Below, piece after piece: positions 10,725 to 21,051 of a DNA stretch of 26,190 nucleotides. The notes below the pieces were generated by a model. That model made no database searches and was not told the DNA's origin. It worked only from the letters and a program-made list of their open reading frames with translations. Each line of letters begins with the position of its first letter. Within the stretch, counting starts at the first letter, position 1. Both the position numbers and the translations under genes were made by a program. The stretch comes from Conoideocrella luteorostrata (lineage: Eukaryota; Ascomycota; Sordariomycetes; Hypocreales; Clavicipitaceae). The stretch is taken from contig JASWJB010000466.1 of assembly GCA_032433595.1 (NCBI GenBank), positions 1-26,190 on the forward strand. The letters run 5' to 3'.

Positions 10725-11381
10725 ATGTCTCCCGCCCAAAGCCGTGATCACACTCCCCTGGAACACGGCCTTGCCCGCCGAGGCTCTGCTCTCTCCAACA
10801 ACACTATTCCCCCAACCGACTTCCTCATGAGATGTGCTCCCTCCCAGTCTCTCATGATCTCCTGCGGCTGCGTCTTGATTGACCCACTCACCCGCAAAAT
10901 CGCCATTCTCTTCGATAATTCCACTTCAATAACCCAGCTGCCCAAAGGCCGCAAAAACATAGGCGAGGACATCTACGCAGCGGCCCTCCGTGAAGCCCAC
11001 GAGGAAACCGGCTTGTCCGTCCAACCTCTCCCTCTCAAAATACCCACCCGCGCAACTCCCACAGTGACAATGATGCACCTTGTGAACAAGTCTCCTGAGG
11101 GATGCCCCGAGGATGTCACATCCACCGTGGAAAACTGTGAGCCCGTCGCGGTGTGCCACCATGTATGCTCCAGCACATTAGCCTACAAGCTGGTGTTTTG
11201 GTATGCCGCTCAGGCGGACTCGACAGCTGTGCCTGCTGAAGGCACCATGGAGGCTTGGGAGGATTTTCAACTGAAATGGGTAGATGCGAGGGACGCGGCT
11301 GGCAGGATGAGCATGGCTGCTGATGGGGACGTTATTGAGAAAGTGTTGAGCGATATGAGGGCTTCTGGGTATGATATTTGA
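10725..11381 (+). CDS. NUDIX hydrolase domain protein
   Basis: A single exon of 218 codons starts at ATG in context CACCATG after a CA-rich leader. The NUDIX box is complete: G75, E81, R89-E90, E93-E94 and G96-L97 fit Gx5Ex7REUxEExGU, with the segment LREAHEETGL at 88-97 supplying the metal-binding glutamates. NUDIX enzymes hydrolyse nucleoside diphosphates linked to another moiety, with Mg or Mn; the substrate (NDP-sugar, dinucleoside polyphosphate, inositol pyrophosphate, damaged dNTP) cannot be told from this sequence. A strand MISCGCVLID (44-53) precedes the box and a late strand FQLKWVDARDA follows, as in the fold. There is no signal peptide or membrane segment, so it is likely cytosolic or nuclear. 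It converges on the TBC gene, with 547 bp between the two stop codons. Confidence 0.9.
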   Translation: MSPAQSRDHTPLEHGLARRGSALSNNTIPPTDFLMRCAPSQSLMISCGCVLIDPLTRKIAILFDNSTSITQLPKGRKNIGEDIYAAALREAHEETGLSVQPLPLKIPTRATPTVTMMHLVNKSPEGCPEDVTSTVENCEPVAVCHHVCSSTLAYKLVFWYAAQADSTAVPAEGTMEAWEDFQLKWVDARDAAGRMSMAADGDVIEKVLSDMRASGYDI

Positions 11382-11928
11382 CCATCAACTCTGGATGGGA
11401 AATCTTACGAACATATATATATATATATGTATAAATTTGAAGTTGCAAACCAAGACGCCAGGGAAATTCAAGTAAACGCTTTAGTTTGAACAGCAAGGTT
11501 TGTTAATAGATTGTAGCTTCATGTTTTTATAGATTTGAAGGGAGCCAAAGTCAAGTACAGCTAGCGATGACAGGAAAAAAAAAAAACCAGTAATATCCTG
11601 TCTCATCTTGCCATTGTAGGGTCTTCTTCCCAGGGCTTTATGACAACAGATATGCAGCATATAAGCACACGACTCACTAGCTCTGCTGACGCATCATCCA
11701 ACTACAAACATGCGCACGATCCGACCCAATTAATTCATCCATCATCCTCATACCTAATACAAACATGCCTACTGACGCCGTGACCTCCCTACCCAGTATA
11801 TATAATTACTTTGTCAAAAAGCATACCTCACACTTTCATACCTCCTTACTAGACCACCTTCCAGCGCATTCAACTCCAAGGCCATCCACATTTCGTACGT
11901 ATTTTGATATTCAAAAACCCAAACGACA
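11382..11928. other. Convergent 3' intergenic region with (AT)n run
   Basis: It separates the stops of the NUDIX (+) and TBC (-) genes, so it should hold both 3' UTRs. An alternating AT run of about 16 bases lies at 11413-11428 and a poly-A tract at about 11575-11586. No gene is seen. Confidence 0.6.
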
Positions 11929-14900
11929 TCAGCCCTCAAACTCAACCACGCCCGTCCCCGGGGCTGCAGCCGTCTCTGCCCTCGGCCGTCCCTCCCCAGC
12001 ATCAACATCAATCAAATTCTGGTCTTGTTCCTTGGACACCCCCGCCTTTGCATCCAATCCGTCCAACAAGTCACGATCAGAGCTTTTGACTGATCTGGCG
12101 TCTCCGCTTGGGCCGCCAGGGCCTTTCCTAGCACCAACAGCAATACCAATATCATCGTCGTCTTCTTCCTCTTCCTCTGGTCGTTGCCCGGGAAGGGCAT
12201 TCTTCTCCAGCTCCTTCTGTGCCTCGTCCATGCGACGTCGCACTTCAGTTGCAACCCGCATTCCGTCTGTGACGATGTTGTCTAGCACGCCACGCAGGCC
12301 TCTACCTGCTCCGTGAGGTCCAGACTGCACTGGCATGGTTGGCCGTGAGCTGAAGCCAAGGCTGGCAAAAGTTGTTAATGATGAACCTTGTGGTGTCAAG
12401 GCGGTGTTTTGAAGGCCCTCTATGATGTGGAACGAGCAGGGGAAGGACGACTCGAAGAACTGCTCTAAAAGTTCATCGGCGAGCACAACCATTCGGAAAG
12501 TAGGTAACGTCATGTGCATTGGTTGGGCTGGGTTCAGTGCTGCATTGGCTGCTTCTGATTTTGCTTTGGATACCCTGCGTCGTGACGCGTCGTTGGGGCC
12601 GTCCGTTTGAGAATGTGTTATGGAGTCTGTCGATAGGTTCTTTGACTTGTCTGCTTTCGAAGGAGACCCGGACGGTGACTCAAAGCCGAGAAGGTCCTCA
12701 CCATCCTCGTCATCGCCGATGGCAAACGCATTAATATTTGTTGCTTCGCCATTCCGCGCAGTGGAAGTCTCCTCAGAAGTAGTCTGGTTTTGGGGGTGAT
12801 CCGGATCGGCATACTCAAAGCACCGACGGATAAATGCGCTCACGCTTCCTAGGAACCTTTCATTGACAGGCACACTTGCGGGCAAACTAACCTGGGACTC
12901 ATGCGCGCTCGCAGCATCGCCGTTCAGGGCGATACTAGATGCGTTCGGGCTGAGTGTTCCCTCGAGGCCACGACGAGACAAGAACAGCAACGCCTCCGAA
13001 ATACGCAAGATTCCTTCGCGGTCCACCTTGCCATCCCCGTCATCGTCGTAGAGCTCAAAAAAGTACGTAATCGTGCCCATGATATCTCGCTTGCCCTTAA
13101 TGCCTGCTAATCCAGTGACCACATTTTGTAGGGTGAGAGCCGCGTTTCCATCCACATCCCATTTCTTATACAACCGTTGCAAGAACTCATGTTCTGCAGG
13201 CTCTGGACCAGAGCCCCATTGCGACATGCCGTCTGGCGCATTGCGGGCACTATTAAACTTCGCAAATTTGTCTTCGCCAGACCCGGTGTGACTTTTCGAA
13301 TTTCCAGGCGAATCCGAAATGGCCCATCTGCACGTGCTGGCCAGGAACTCCCGGAAAGCGTTATAATCCATCAGGTTAGTGCTAGGTCCCAATCCAACAC
13401 GACCTTTCTCAACCTGATTTGGTGTAGAAGCAAAAATCTCAGACGCTCGCATCCTACTGGTCTTGGCTCGTCGCTTTGCTTCCTCTTGAATCATGTGGTC
13501 GCGTTGTTGTCTCTCATACAAGACACTATAGAATCGGTCATATAATGCGCCTAGCTCGTCAGCGCCGAGCAGCTTGCTATCGGGACCGAGATTTCTGATG
13601 GCGGTTCTCTTGGCAAAGTTCTCGATATTGCTCAAAACTGCATCCTTCTTGATGAGTCGTAATTCGGTAATACTGCTATGAGTAATGCCAGAAAATTCTT
13701 TGAAAGCAACCACCATGAGCTCCTGAAACCTAGTGACAGCTCGCAGCTTGGGGTTTTCAGATTTCGGGTGGGCAGACTCGTCCAGCCTGGCAAAGTACGA
13801 CTTGAGAACGGATATGAAGGCGCCATCGTCGGCGGCATCCAGTAGTTCTTCGCCGTTTATGCGCAGAATAGCCAGCCCGACTTGAAATAGCACCTTGGGG
13901 CCCTCAACGAAAAAGACATCTAACACGCGAAAAGCGAATATAAGAGGCATTGAGTTCACATAGAGCGATAAAAACCAAGGCAATGAGACCACCGATAGCT
14001 GGACGTCGCTCTTGACCAGATGCTCCCACAGAATAGGCATAGTCCTCTCCACCAATGACTCAAAAACCTTTTGATCTAGTAATGTGCCATACATGGTTGT
14101 CGAGTAGTAACCTGGAACAAGTCGATCGCAAAGGGACGAAAGTAGAAAGAAAGCTTGGGCCTCCGACATGTAGATGAGCAGAGCTGCCACGACAATATTC
14201 ATGGCTTGGCAGTATCCAACATCAGGATTCACCCAGCTATATGCGGTCAAAACTCGACGAAGTCTACCAATGCCATCCTCACTCTGGAAGCCAGGGTACT
14301 CAGGCAAGCTTCGATTCAGATCCTTTTCAATCTCGTCAATAGCAAGTGACTCTTGTCCTTCAAATTTTGCCAAAGTGTCGGCATAAAGGGTTGGATTCTC
14401 TAGGCGCAGGTAAAGCGAACCGGACGTGAGTTCCCAAATCTCTCCTCGCAACCTATTCGGCAAGCCGACTCGGATAAGCTTATGAAACGTCGGTTGACGA
14501 ATGAGGGTGGAATTCCTGCCATTATCCCTCAAATATTCGGCCCATAGCCTCATCTTTGCTCTGTCTCGTAACTTCTTCGGGTCACCAGGGTATCTGAAAA
14601 TCATGCCGAGCCCAGCATCCGGTGGGTTGGCGTTCTTTTTGTCCTCAGACCTGAGAAGGTGCTCGGAGTAGCATTCTGCGACAACCCTACGTAGCTTGCC
14701 GACATTGCCCACGCCAGCTCTCAACCCTCTCTTCAGCCCGTCACAGAACCTTTCACAGGCGGGGCGGGAGCCAGCCAAGTGAATTGTAATTCGTTGTTCT
14801 CTAGTATCTCTTGTGTCTTGATTTGCTTCTTTATCTGTGCGGCTGTCGGCTAGCAATCCATTCCAAGTCGTTAAAGCAAGAGCAAACTGGCAACGAGATA

Positions 14901-15404
14901 TAAAATTAGCAGCCACCACGACAAAGGGCCGGGTCATTCCCCTCTCGGCCGGGCAAATTCCTGTGTATGCAAGCTCACCTGAAAATTTTGGCTGTTCAAT
15001 CTCTCGACCCTTCTGATTGCGCACAACGGAAACGTGAAACCATTCCCGCTCGGCCCCGCGCCATGAGTTTGGCCTGTGAAGGCCAGCGACGTCGACGTAC
15101 TGGCACTCTGGGCAAAGCTTGACGGCGTGGTGGAGAAGCACATGTAGGCTTCAGATAAATGTAGTTTTCCAGCATAATGCCACCCTCGGTCGTGGTTCTT
15201 GCCGCCTTGAGTAGCATTGGACGGAGGGATAGTGAGCTCGGCGTTGATCTCGTACAAGGGGTTCTGAGAGGCGGGCAAGCGGAATTGATTCTGGAACAAC
15301 GAAGCCTTGGAAGGATTTTTATCGGAGCTTGTGAGGTTGAGGCCTTGAGTTGGGTCGATAAGCTGCTGGGCCTTCTGCACGATGTTCGTAAAGTTGGAGA
15401 ACAT
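11929..15404 (-). CDS. GRAM-TBC-EF-hand Rab GTPase-activating protein (Gyp2/Mdr1 type)
   Basis: Two exons, 15404-14979 (142 codons) and 14886-11929, with a 92-bp intron (GTGAGC...CCAG) in phase 0, give 1127 aa. The N-terminal part (about 30-145: QFRLPASQNPLYEINAEL, KLHLSEAYMCFSTT, FPLCAIRRVERL, FALALTTWNG) is a GRAM domain for lipid binding. The TBC domain spans about 284-480: GLPNRLRGEIWELTSG, the Arg finger IEKDLNR (R334) and the Gln finger PDVGYCQAMN (Q369) are intact, so GAP activity on a Rab GTPase is expected. An EF-hand region follows (DVDGNAALT and YDDDGDGKVDREG, about 719-767), then an acidic Ser-rich tail (EEEEEDDDDIG) ending near LIDVDA. This order matches yeast Gyp2/Mdr1 and animal TBC1D8/TBC1D9. 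The second EF loop has E at position 11 and G at 12, so Ca binding is uncertain. The target Rab (Ypt6 for Gyp2) is inferred from family only. Confidence 0.94.
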
Positions 15405-16573
15405 GGTCGCGATTAGCCGCGCCGCATGGCGGTTTCTGAGATAGCGGGCAATTCGGCGACGGACACAACTGAGTGACGGGAGGGGCGAATTGCGCGCTTT
15501 TGGAGTGTTTTTCTAGTCTGGACGATATAGATTGATGATGCAAGCCGCCAATAGGAGCCGAATGCAATGGGAGGAAGGGCTGCAAAACCGGCGGATGATG
15601 GTGTTGCTCGCCAAAATCCGGATTGTAGTACGGAGGAATGCACACGAGGTGTGATGGCATGGGGTGGTGGGATGGGTGACTACAGCGATGGCGGATGCGG
15701 TCTGGAGTACGGAGTATGGAGTGTGCGGGTATTGATGGTCTGGCTGACAGACTGGTGACAGCTTCGGCACTGCCCGAGGTTGATTGGCCTATTGAAGGTG
15801 TTCATGCCCCAGCTGGCCCAAATATCGTCGGCCCTGGCACTGGTGTTGGCGCTGGCGCCAGCGCTGGTACGGGCACAGGCAATCACTGAGACGCAATGAG
15901 GGCTCTACTGTACGGGGCTCACGGCAAGGCATAGTAAGTAAATACATAACAGGTACCTACCGAACTAGTACTCCGTACTCCATACAATACGGCGAGATGG
16001 AGCAATGGCTGTCGAGCTATCCGAAAGAGCTTCTGGGCAGCCGGCAGCTTGGCAGCTTAGGAGGGTCCCAGCCGTCTGACCTGGTTGGTTGGGACTTGCA
16101 TGTTGCTGCGGAACTGACTGCAGGACTGACTTCAGGATTTACTGGCCCCGCCCAACGCCGTTGTCGTGTCTGTAAATGTCAACAGTGATATCGCCCCCAC
16201 CTGCAGTGTACACTACAGGTCTAGCCGAATATTTAATAAAGACAAAGTAAAGCCATCATTCTGCTTACGCCTCTATTCTATTCATTCGCAATATCTAGTG
16301 ATTTATCCATCATCGAAACGAGCCTGCTCTTTACCCAAGGACATACAATAAATACAACTGGTGTGACATCATTATTGACGCCTGCATGTCTTAGCGCATT
16401 GTCTATATACACATCTACAATCGAAGCTCTGCTATATCCTGCCACTTAGTACTTATCTTCTCACTGCTACCTATACCTGGAATTCATGTCGATCTGTAGC
16501 CATTAGACAGATGTAGTATAGCGACAGCATCTGTTAAACGTACGTTCATAACTGCATAGAATCTGCCACCCAA
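15405..16573. other. Upstream region of the TBC gene
   Basis: It holds the presumed minus-strand promoter and leader of the GRAM-TBC gene. TACGGAGTA copies lie at 15708 and 15969, and a perfect 16-bp palindrome GCGCTGGCGCCAGCGC at 15849-15864 sits inside a GGCACTGGTGTTGGCGCT-type degenerate repeat (about 15832-15880). No coding frame is convincing. Confidence 0.5.
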
Positions 16574-16685
16574 ATGGCAGCCAGTATTACCGACTTACAG
16601 TCCGCACTACAGCCTAGTTCAGGTTCAGCGTCCAGTTACGAATGGTCGAAGAATTCTTCCGGGCAGCCACTCTTGGCCCAAGCAA

Positions 16686-16720
16686 GTACATTATAGTGTG
16701 AAAATACTCACACTATGTAC
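16686..16720. repeat. Inverted repeat / hairpin
   Basis: Left arm GTACATTATAGTGTG (16686-16700), 8-nt loop, right arm CACACTATGTAC (16709-16720). The arms pair except for a 3-nt bulge in the left arm. No T-run follows on either strand. Confidence 0.6.
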
Positions 16721-17112
16721 AGGGTTAGCAATTCAGTCGACACGGAGCTGTATCTCGATGCAACAGAGGTCAGCCCTACCAGACTGATCTTACTCTAATC
16801 CCTCCTAGGCTGCCAACATACCAGTCTGCTTGTCCCTTTCCAATGCACGCCAGAGTGCTTGTGCTGGAGATATATCCAAAGCGCTTTGTTTTGCCCTTCT
16901 CCACCAATAGACACTGGGCCACTGTATAGGTGGCGCGAGAAAGGCCTGCCAATCTTCAATCTGGGGCAATCGCCAATCAGGACGCCATTTGGGTTCAGGA
17001 GACTGATTTATCTTAGCGTCTTGCTAAGCAACGATACAAATATTACCTTAGGCGGCCATGCAAAAGAGTCCTTTGCGGAAAAAGCATCGAGCCCAGACTG
17101 ATCCCAGCATCT

Positions 17113-17925
17113 AGGGATGCTCTAGTTCGCTTGAAGGACTCTTCCCAAAGAACCAAAGCCAACAGTCCTTGGTCCTCGTGGAGTTGGAAGCTCTTCCAAT
17201 GTGTAATGCTGAGGATTTGATTGGTCTCCTGCCGAGCCGTGGATTTTACAACAGAGAGAATACTGAGCGTCCGCTAAAACGACTTCTTGTGACACTAAGC
17301 TCTTATCTAGACCTGAAATTCGCCCCGCGAAATAGATCGGGCGATAACCAGAATAGCAACGATTCAACACTTTCTATGATTGAATTTCTATGTATTCAAA
17401 ACATTTTGGTTGAAGACAAACTCGATCCTCAATTTGAAGTAATTACATGGTTTTGCCATCATCTAGAAAGCATGCTTTTAGGTAGTGGAACTATGCTGAG
17501 TCAACTATTGGAGTTTGACTTCCTAATCATCGCCGCGACTCAGTCAAGAGATCAGCATAGGTGGAGTTAGTCAATCGGTCGGAAGGGATAGAGCCGCGGC
17601 TCTACGCAGTATATATTGATTCGTTCGCCTACACCGTAGTTGAGCAGATCGGGCAGGCGTCTACATGCGGTTCCAGTCCTCCTTTGATTGCGTGGCCTCG
17701 ACGCTTACTCAAACGAAACTGAACCAGATTACAGCGACGACGATGACGAAGATGACGGCAACCTGGGCTCCGTTAGCTCAGTTCCTTGCTTCTTTTGTCG
17801 AAGACCAGCTCACAAGCCTGAGCTGCTAAACTGACACAGCGCTGGTGCACTATTGTATACATTCGTATAGGTACAAATGCGGTCGATGCAAGAAGATTAG
17901 CTGGATTACTGGGACGCAGCAGTAG
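17113..17925 (+). pseudogene. Decayed protein gene with C-terminal paired CxxC motifs
   Basis: Coding-like sequence continues through three frame changes. Frame A (about 17113-17570) encodes LVELEALPMCNAEDLIGLLP and NTERPLKRLL; frame B (about 17560-17719) encodes VELVNRSEGIEPRLYAVYID and PPLIAWPRRLLKRN; frame A again (17688-17831) encodes ETEPDYSDDDDEDDG and VPCFFCRRPAHKPELLN; frame C (17833-17922) encodes DTALVHYCIHSYRYKCGRCK and ends at TAG 17923. Each piece stops just where the next becomes sensible, so single-base indels have probably broken one gene. The two CxxC pairs (CFFC, CGRC) could form a zinc ribbon. The upstream part has the feel of fungal F-box/leucine-rich proteins, but I do not recognise the family. 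An ATG at 16574 opens 41 codons that may be an older 5' part. Assembly error is an alternative to real decay. Confidence 0.5.
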
Positions 17926-17935
17926 GGTCTCGAGA

Positions 17936-18211
17936 TTGCTGCCGAGGCAGCTGCAGACGGTGGTAGCATGCTTTCACTTAACGGCAGTTGTGCATAGTTT
18001 GCTTCCCAGATCGCTTCCTAACTTGGAAGTTTCTATTGGCGGAAGGGACGCTGAATCTCACATGGGCTGCATACACCTGAAAGTAGCCAAAAAGCAGATG
18101 TGACTGGCCTCCGTGTCATCTCCTTTCTCCGCCCTATTCAAAGTTAAAAGAAGAGAAAAAGAAAGGGTTTTGGCAAAAAGAACACAACTATACAGACAGA
18201 AAAAGAAAGTC
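17936..18211. other. Spacer between pseudogene and tRNA
   Basis: Nothing is recognised other than the Pol III terminator of the tRNA: the minus strand has TTTTT at 18200-18204, eight bases beyond the tRNA 3' end. Confidence 0.5.
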
Positions 18212-18301
18212 TCCGATGCGGGGAATCGAACCCCGATCCCTGCGGTACTTCTAGTCATAGACTGTGAAAGCGCAGTATGATAGCCACTACACCACATCGG
18301 A
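18212..18301 (-). tRNA. tRNA-Glu(UUC) with a 19-nt intron
   Basis: The minus strand folds as a tRNA. The 7-bp acceptor stem pairs TCCGATG with CATCGGA, the A box is TGGTGTAGTGG, the anticodon arm CTGCG/CGCAG encloses loop CTTTCAC with anticodon TTC (Glu), and the T arm CGGGG-TTCGATT-CCCCG contains the B box. A 19-nt intron (18246-18264) interrupts the loop one base 3' of the anticodon, the canonical position for a nuclear tRNA intron. A T5 Pol III terminator follows. The CCA end is not encoded, as expected in eukaryotes. Confidence 0.95.
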
Positions 18302-19128
18302 TGCTGGATGAATTTGGACAAGGATAATCAAAATATAAACTATTCGATGGCTGCACGCGGGATCGCATCACATCAAGAAGCTGAGAAACGCACCCATGGT
18401 CTGCAACAAACACTGCTGTACGGAGTATACTCTTCATATTTCAAGGATCGGTAAGTATAATCTTCAGGCCAGATGAGATTTAAAAGCTTTGAAAAGAAAA
18501 AAAAAACACTTGTCAAATCTGGGTGAAAAGTCTACAGGTTCTCCGAGCATCCAGAGTCTGGAAGCCGAGAGGCGCATGAGCATTTGGCTTAGCTGAGACA
18601 GACGTATCATTGAGCGATTCAAGGTCTCGGCCGTGCAGATGCGTTCTGGGGGTTACAAATCTCCGCAAGTGCTTTACCTTCGAAGACATTGCAACGCGCG
18701 TTCATGCCAGTAGCGGTTTCACCTGCAATTTGTCTCGCTGTGAATCCATCAGAGCAGTGGCTTTTATCGCACATATTATATGTCGTCATTGATGAGTCTA
18801 TGTCTAGCGCTTCGATTTAAATTTAGCGACGTTTCGCAATCTTCTGTGTACTGTGACATCTCTATCGAGATGCCTCTTCCCTCTTTCCTCATATAAGAAG
18901 AAGGCGTGTTCATGTTGCGCCATGCTGCGCCATGCCTTAATGGCTGTGGCTTGGGAATTGTCGACAGCCTCAGCGTTTTCCACCACAGGCGCAGCTTTGG
19001 CTTGATGTTGGGTTAGTTAGTTGACTTAATACCTACAAGTAGTTAGTTACTCCGTCCACCACTTTGACCTGTTTTTGCAGTTCCAGGAGCGGGCCCACCA
19101 ACCACCCGTGGTCTATCATGATACCAGG

Positions 19129-19144
19129 TACGGAGTACGGAGTA
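19129..19144. repeat. Two overlapping copies of TACGGAGTA
   Basis: TACGGAGTACGGAGTA carries two direct copies of the window's recurrent intergenic 9-mer, sharing two bases. ACTAGTACT follows directly. Confidence 0.8.
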
Positions 19145-19303
19145 CTAGTACTCTCTCATGTCTCTCAGGTACACACGCATCCGCCGGTGAGGTGGTCGTT
19201 AACGTAGAAATTATAGGCATCGGTTCCTCATTAACTGACCTCACCCATTCCTCCTCGCCTGCACTCCGTGCTGATCGACTTGCCTGTCCATTACGCGCGC
19301 TTT

Positions 19304-19351
19304 CTGTCCCTCTGTCCCTCTGTCCCTCTGTCCCTCTGTCCCTCTGTCTCT
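19304..19351 (+). repeat. 8-bp tandem repeat CTGTCCCT, 5 copies plus 1 variant
   Basis: Five exact CTGTCCCT units (19304-19343) are followed by CTGTCTCT. All six frames read as low-complexity peptides across it, so frames found here are repeat artefacts. Confidence 0.9.
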
Positions 19352-21051
19352 CGGGACCAGCCACCGTCAGCATCGTCTCGTTGTACTAATGCAGTTGCCC
19401 CTCACTTCCTTCCAGTAAAGACCGAGACGCTGGCATGCTGCTGTACGAACTGTTAAACAGGCAATGTATACCGCGCTCCACAGCAGTTGGTTTGCAATTG
19501 ACAACCCGAGCCAACTCAGGCTGGGGGTCCTTGACTGGAGTTGTACTCCGTCGACGGAAACACAACGTGACTTGGAGGTTGCTTGCTGCTTGAGAACTGT
19601 ATGATGTGGTGCGAAGCGATGTGATGCATGCACATACATCCTTCAGTATATACATGCATGCACGCATACTACGCGGACTTCGGAGTATTACTGAAAGGTC
19701 GTTACACGCCGCATGGATGGTCTTTGTCTGATCTGACTATCCGGAGTAACTAAGTAGTAGCTAGATCTTGACTAACGTAAAGTACTTACATGAGGTCTGT
19801 CTCACTCTTACCCCATCTATCCTATCAACCTGATCGCCAGAATCCTCCTCCCCTCCTCCGCCGTCATACGTTCGTCTCCTCCTCTGCGCGCCGTTCGTCT
19901 CCCCTCGATGGCTTTGAGAGACATCGGCCGCCATACATGCCCTCATCTAGCTTCAATCATCGTCCCCGCGGCTCGCCAGACTCGCCTGACGTCCATGTCC
20001 GCACTCTTCAAGCTCGTCCCATCTGATCTCACCGGTCTTGCTGGACAGTTAATCCCGTTCTAAATTTGTACTAGCTCTTCTAGCGAGGCAGGGCTTGTAA
20101 GTTTTCTCACCTCACTAGACCCGCATCACAGCGCACTATCATCGTCATCGTCATCGCCGTCGCCCATCGCCATCGTCCCCGGTTTTCCCTCGTTGGCTCT
20201 TACCAACGGCGCGGAGAACCTTGATTCTTGCCGGGTAGCCCAGGCCCGTCTATCTTGAGCTACTCAGCTCACCTTGCCAGTCGACGTTAATAAATCCTTG
20301 CTATCCCACATCAGGTCCCAAACGGTCCCAGCCAACGCAACGCAACGCAACGGAACCCGGCTGGCAGGCAGGCAGGATTGCAAACGAGAAAGTGTCACGA
20401 TCCAATTGGCGCTTCCAACGCCAGCCGACTTACTTAATAAGTAACTACGGAGTAGACATTTGGGAAAAGCCAAGGAATCCTCTTTTGTGGCCCGCTTCTG
20501 CCCCTCTCGGATTGACTTGACTCGTTCCGCCGTCATTTTCCCTCCGCCAAGTCTGCGGATGCTACGTATTACTACAACAAACGGTTTCTGTTCTTTGTGT
20601 CCCTCCTCAAGTGAATTCAAGAACCCGCGTGCGACCTACACTCGTGGAACAGAGAACAGGGAGCAGAGGCAGGGAGCAGGCATATCTCACAGCAGTCTGC
20701 GATTCAGTAAAAAGTTCCCTCTCATTTCGCGCATGTATTAGTCGTCTCCGTTCGGGGCTGCGATGAGCCGAACCTGAAACCCCAACTGCGCGCATTCCCG
20801 GCTTGCTTCAGCCAGAAAACAGTGTAACGTTTGTCCAGACTCATTTCCGAAACTACGGGCAACAATAAATCTGGGACGGCTGCCCTTTTTCCAGGTATTT
20901 CAATTTTTAATTTTTTTTATTTTATCATGGTCCATTTGTCCTCGGGCTCTGTTGATATCGTCTCAGTCGCTCACTCAACTTCAAACGCAGATAACTATTT
21001 ACATGCGCCATCTATTGGTCTTGTAAACGAACTCCTTCTCCTTTATCCGAA

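Larger units (their letters stand above)
18302..21051. other. Gene-poor region and presumed promoter/leader of the PKA gene
   Basis: 2.75 kb without a supported gene. It includes TACGGAGTA copies at 18419, 19129, 19136 and 20446, the CTGTCCCT tandem repeat at 19304, and a C/T-rich block at about 19790-20060 typical of fungal promoters. An ATG frame of 51 codons (19908-20063) and another ATG at 20927 whose frame overlaps the PKA start would act as upstream ORFs if transcription begins before them. GTAAGT at about 20099 and CACTAG at about 20120 might bound a leader intron. Confidence 0.4.

Noticed and set aside
11765..12316. 183-codon plus-strand frame with a Ser run
   Set aside because: It overlaps the acidic tail of the TBC gene in antisense; the Ser run is the complement of Glu/Asp codons.
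14980..15141. 5' extension of the large TBC exon into the intron
   Set aside because: The frame stays open through the intron, but the 15404 exon with a GTGAGC donor joins cleanly to FALALTTWNG and completes the GRAM domain.
15849..15864. Perfect palindrome GCGCTGGCGCCAGCGC as a regulatory site or terminator
   Set aside because: It lies inside a GC-rich degenerate repeat that produces such symmetry by itself, and it has no loop or T-tract.
17122..17370. 82-codon minus-strand frame
   Set aside because: It lies antisense to the better supported plus-strand pseudogene segments and shows no motif.
19116..19373. Arg/Gly/Thr-rich repeat protein on the minus strand
   Set aside because: It is the translation of the CTGTCCCT tandem repeat.
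20264..20620. 118-codon minus-strand frame upstream of the PKA gene
   Set aside because: It starts at TTG and shows no family motif or splice-supported extension.
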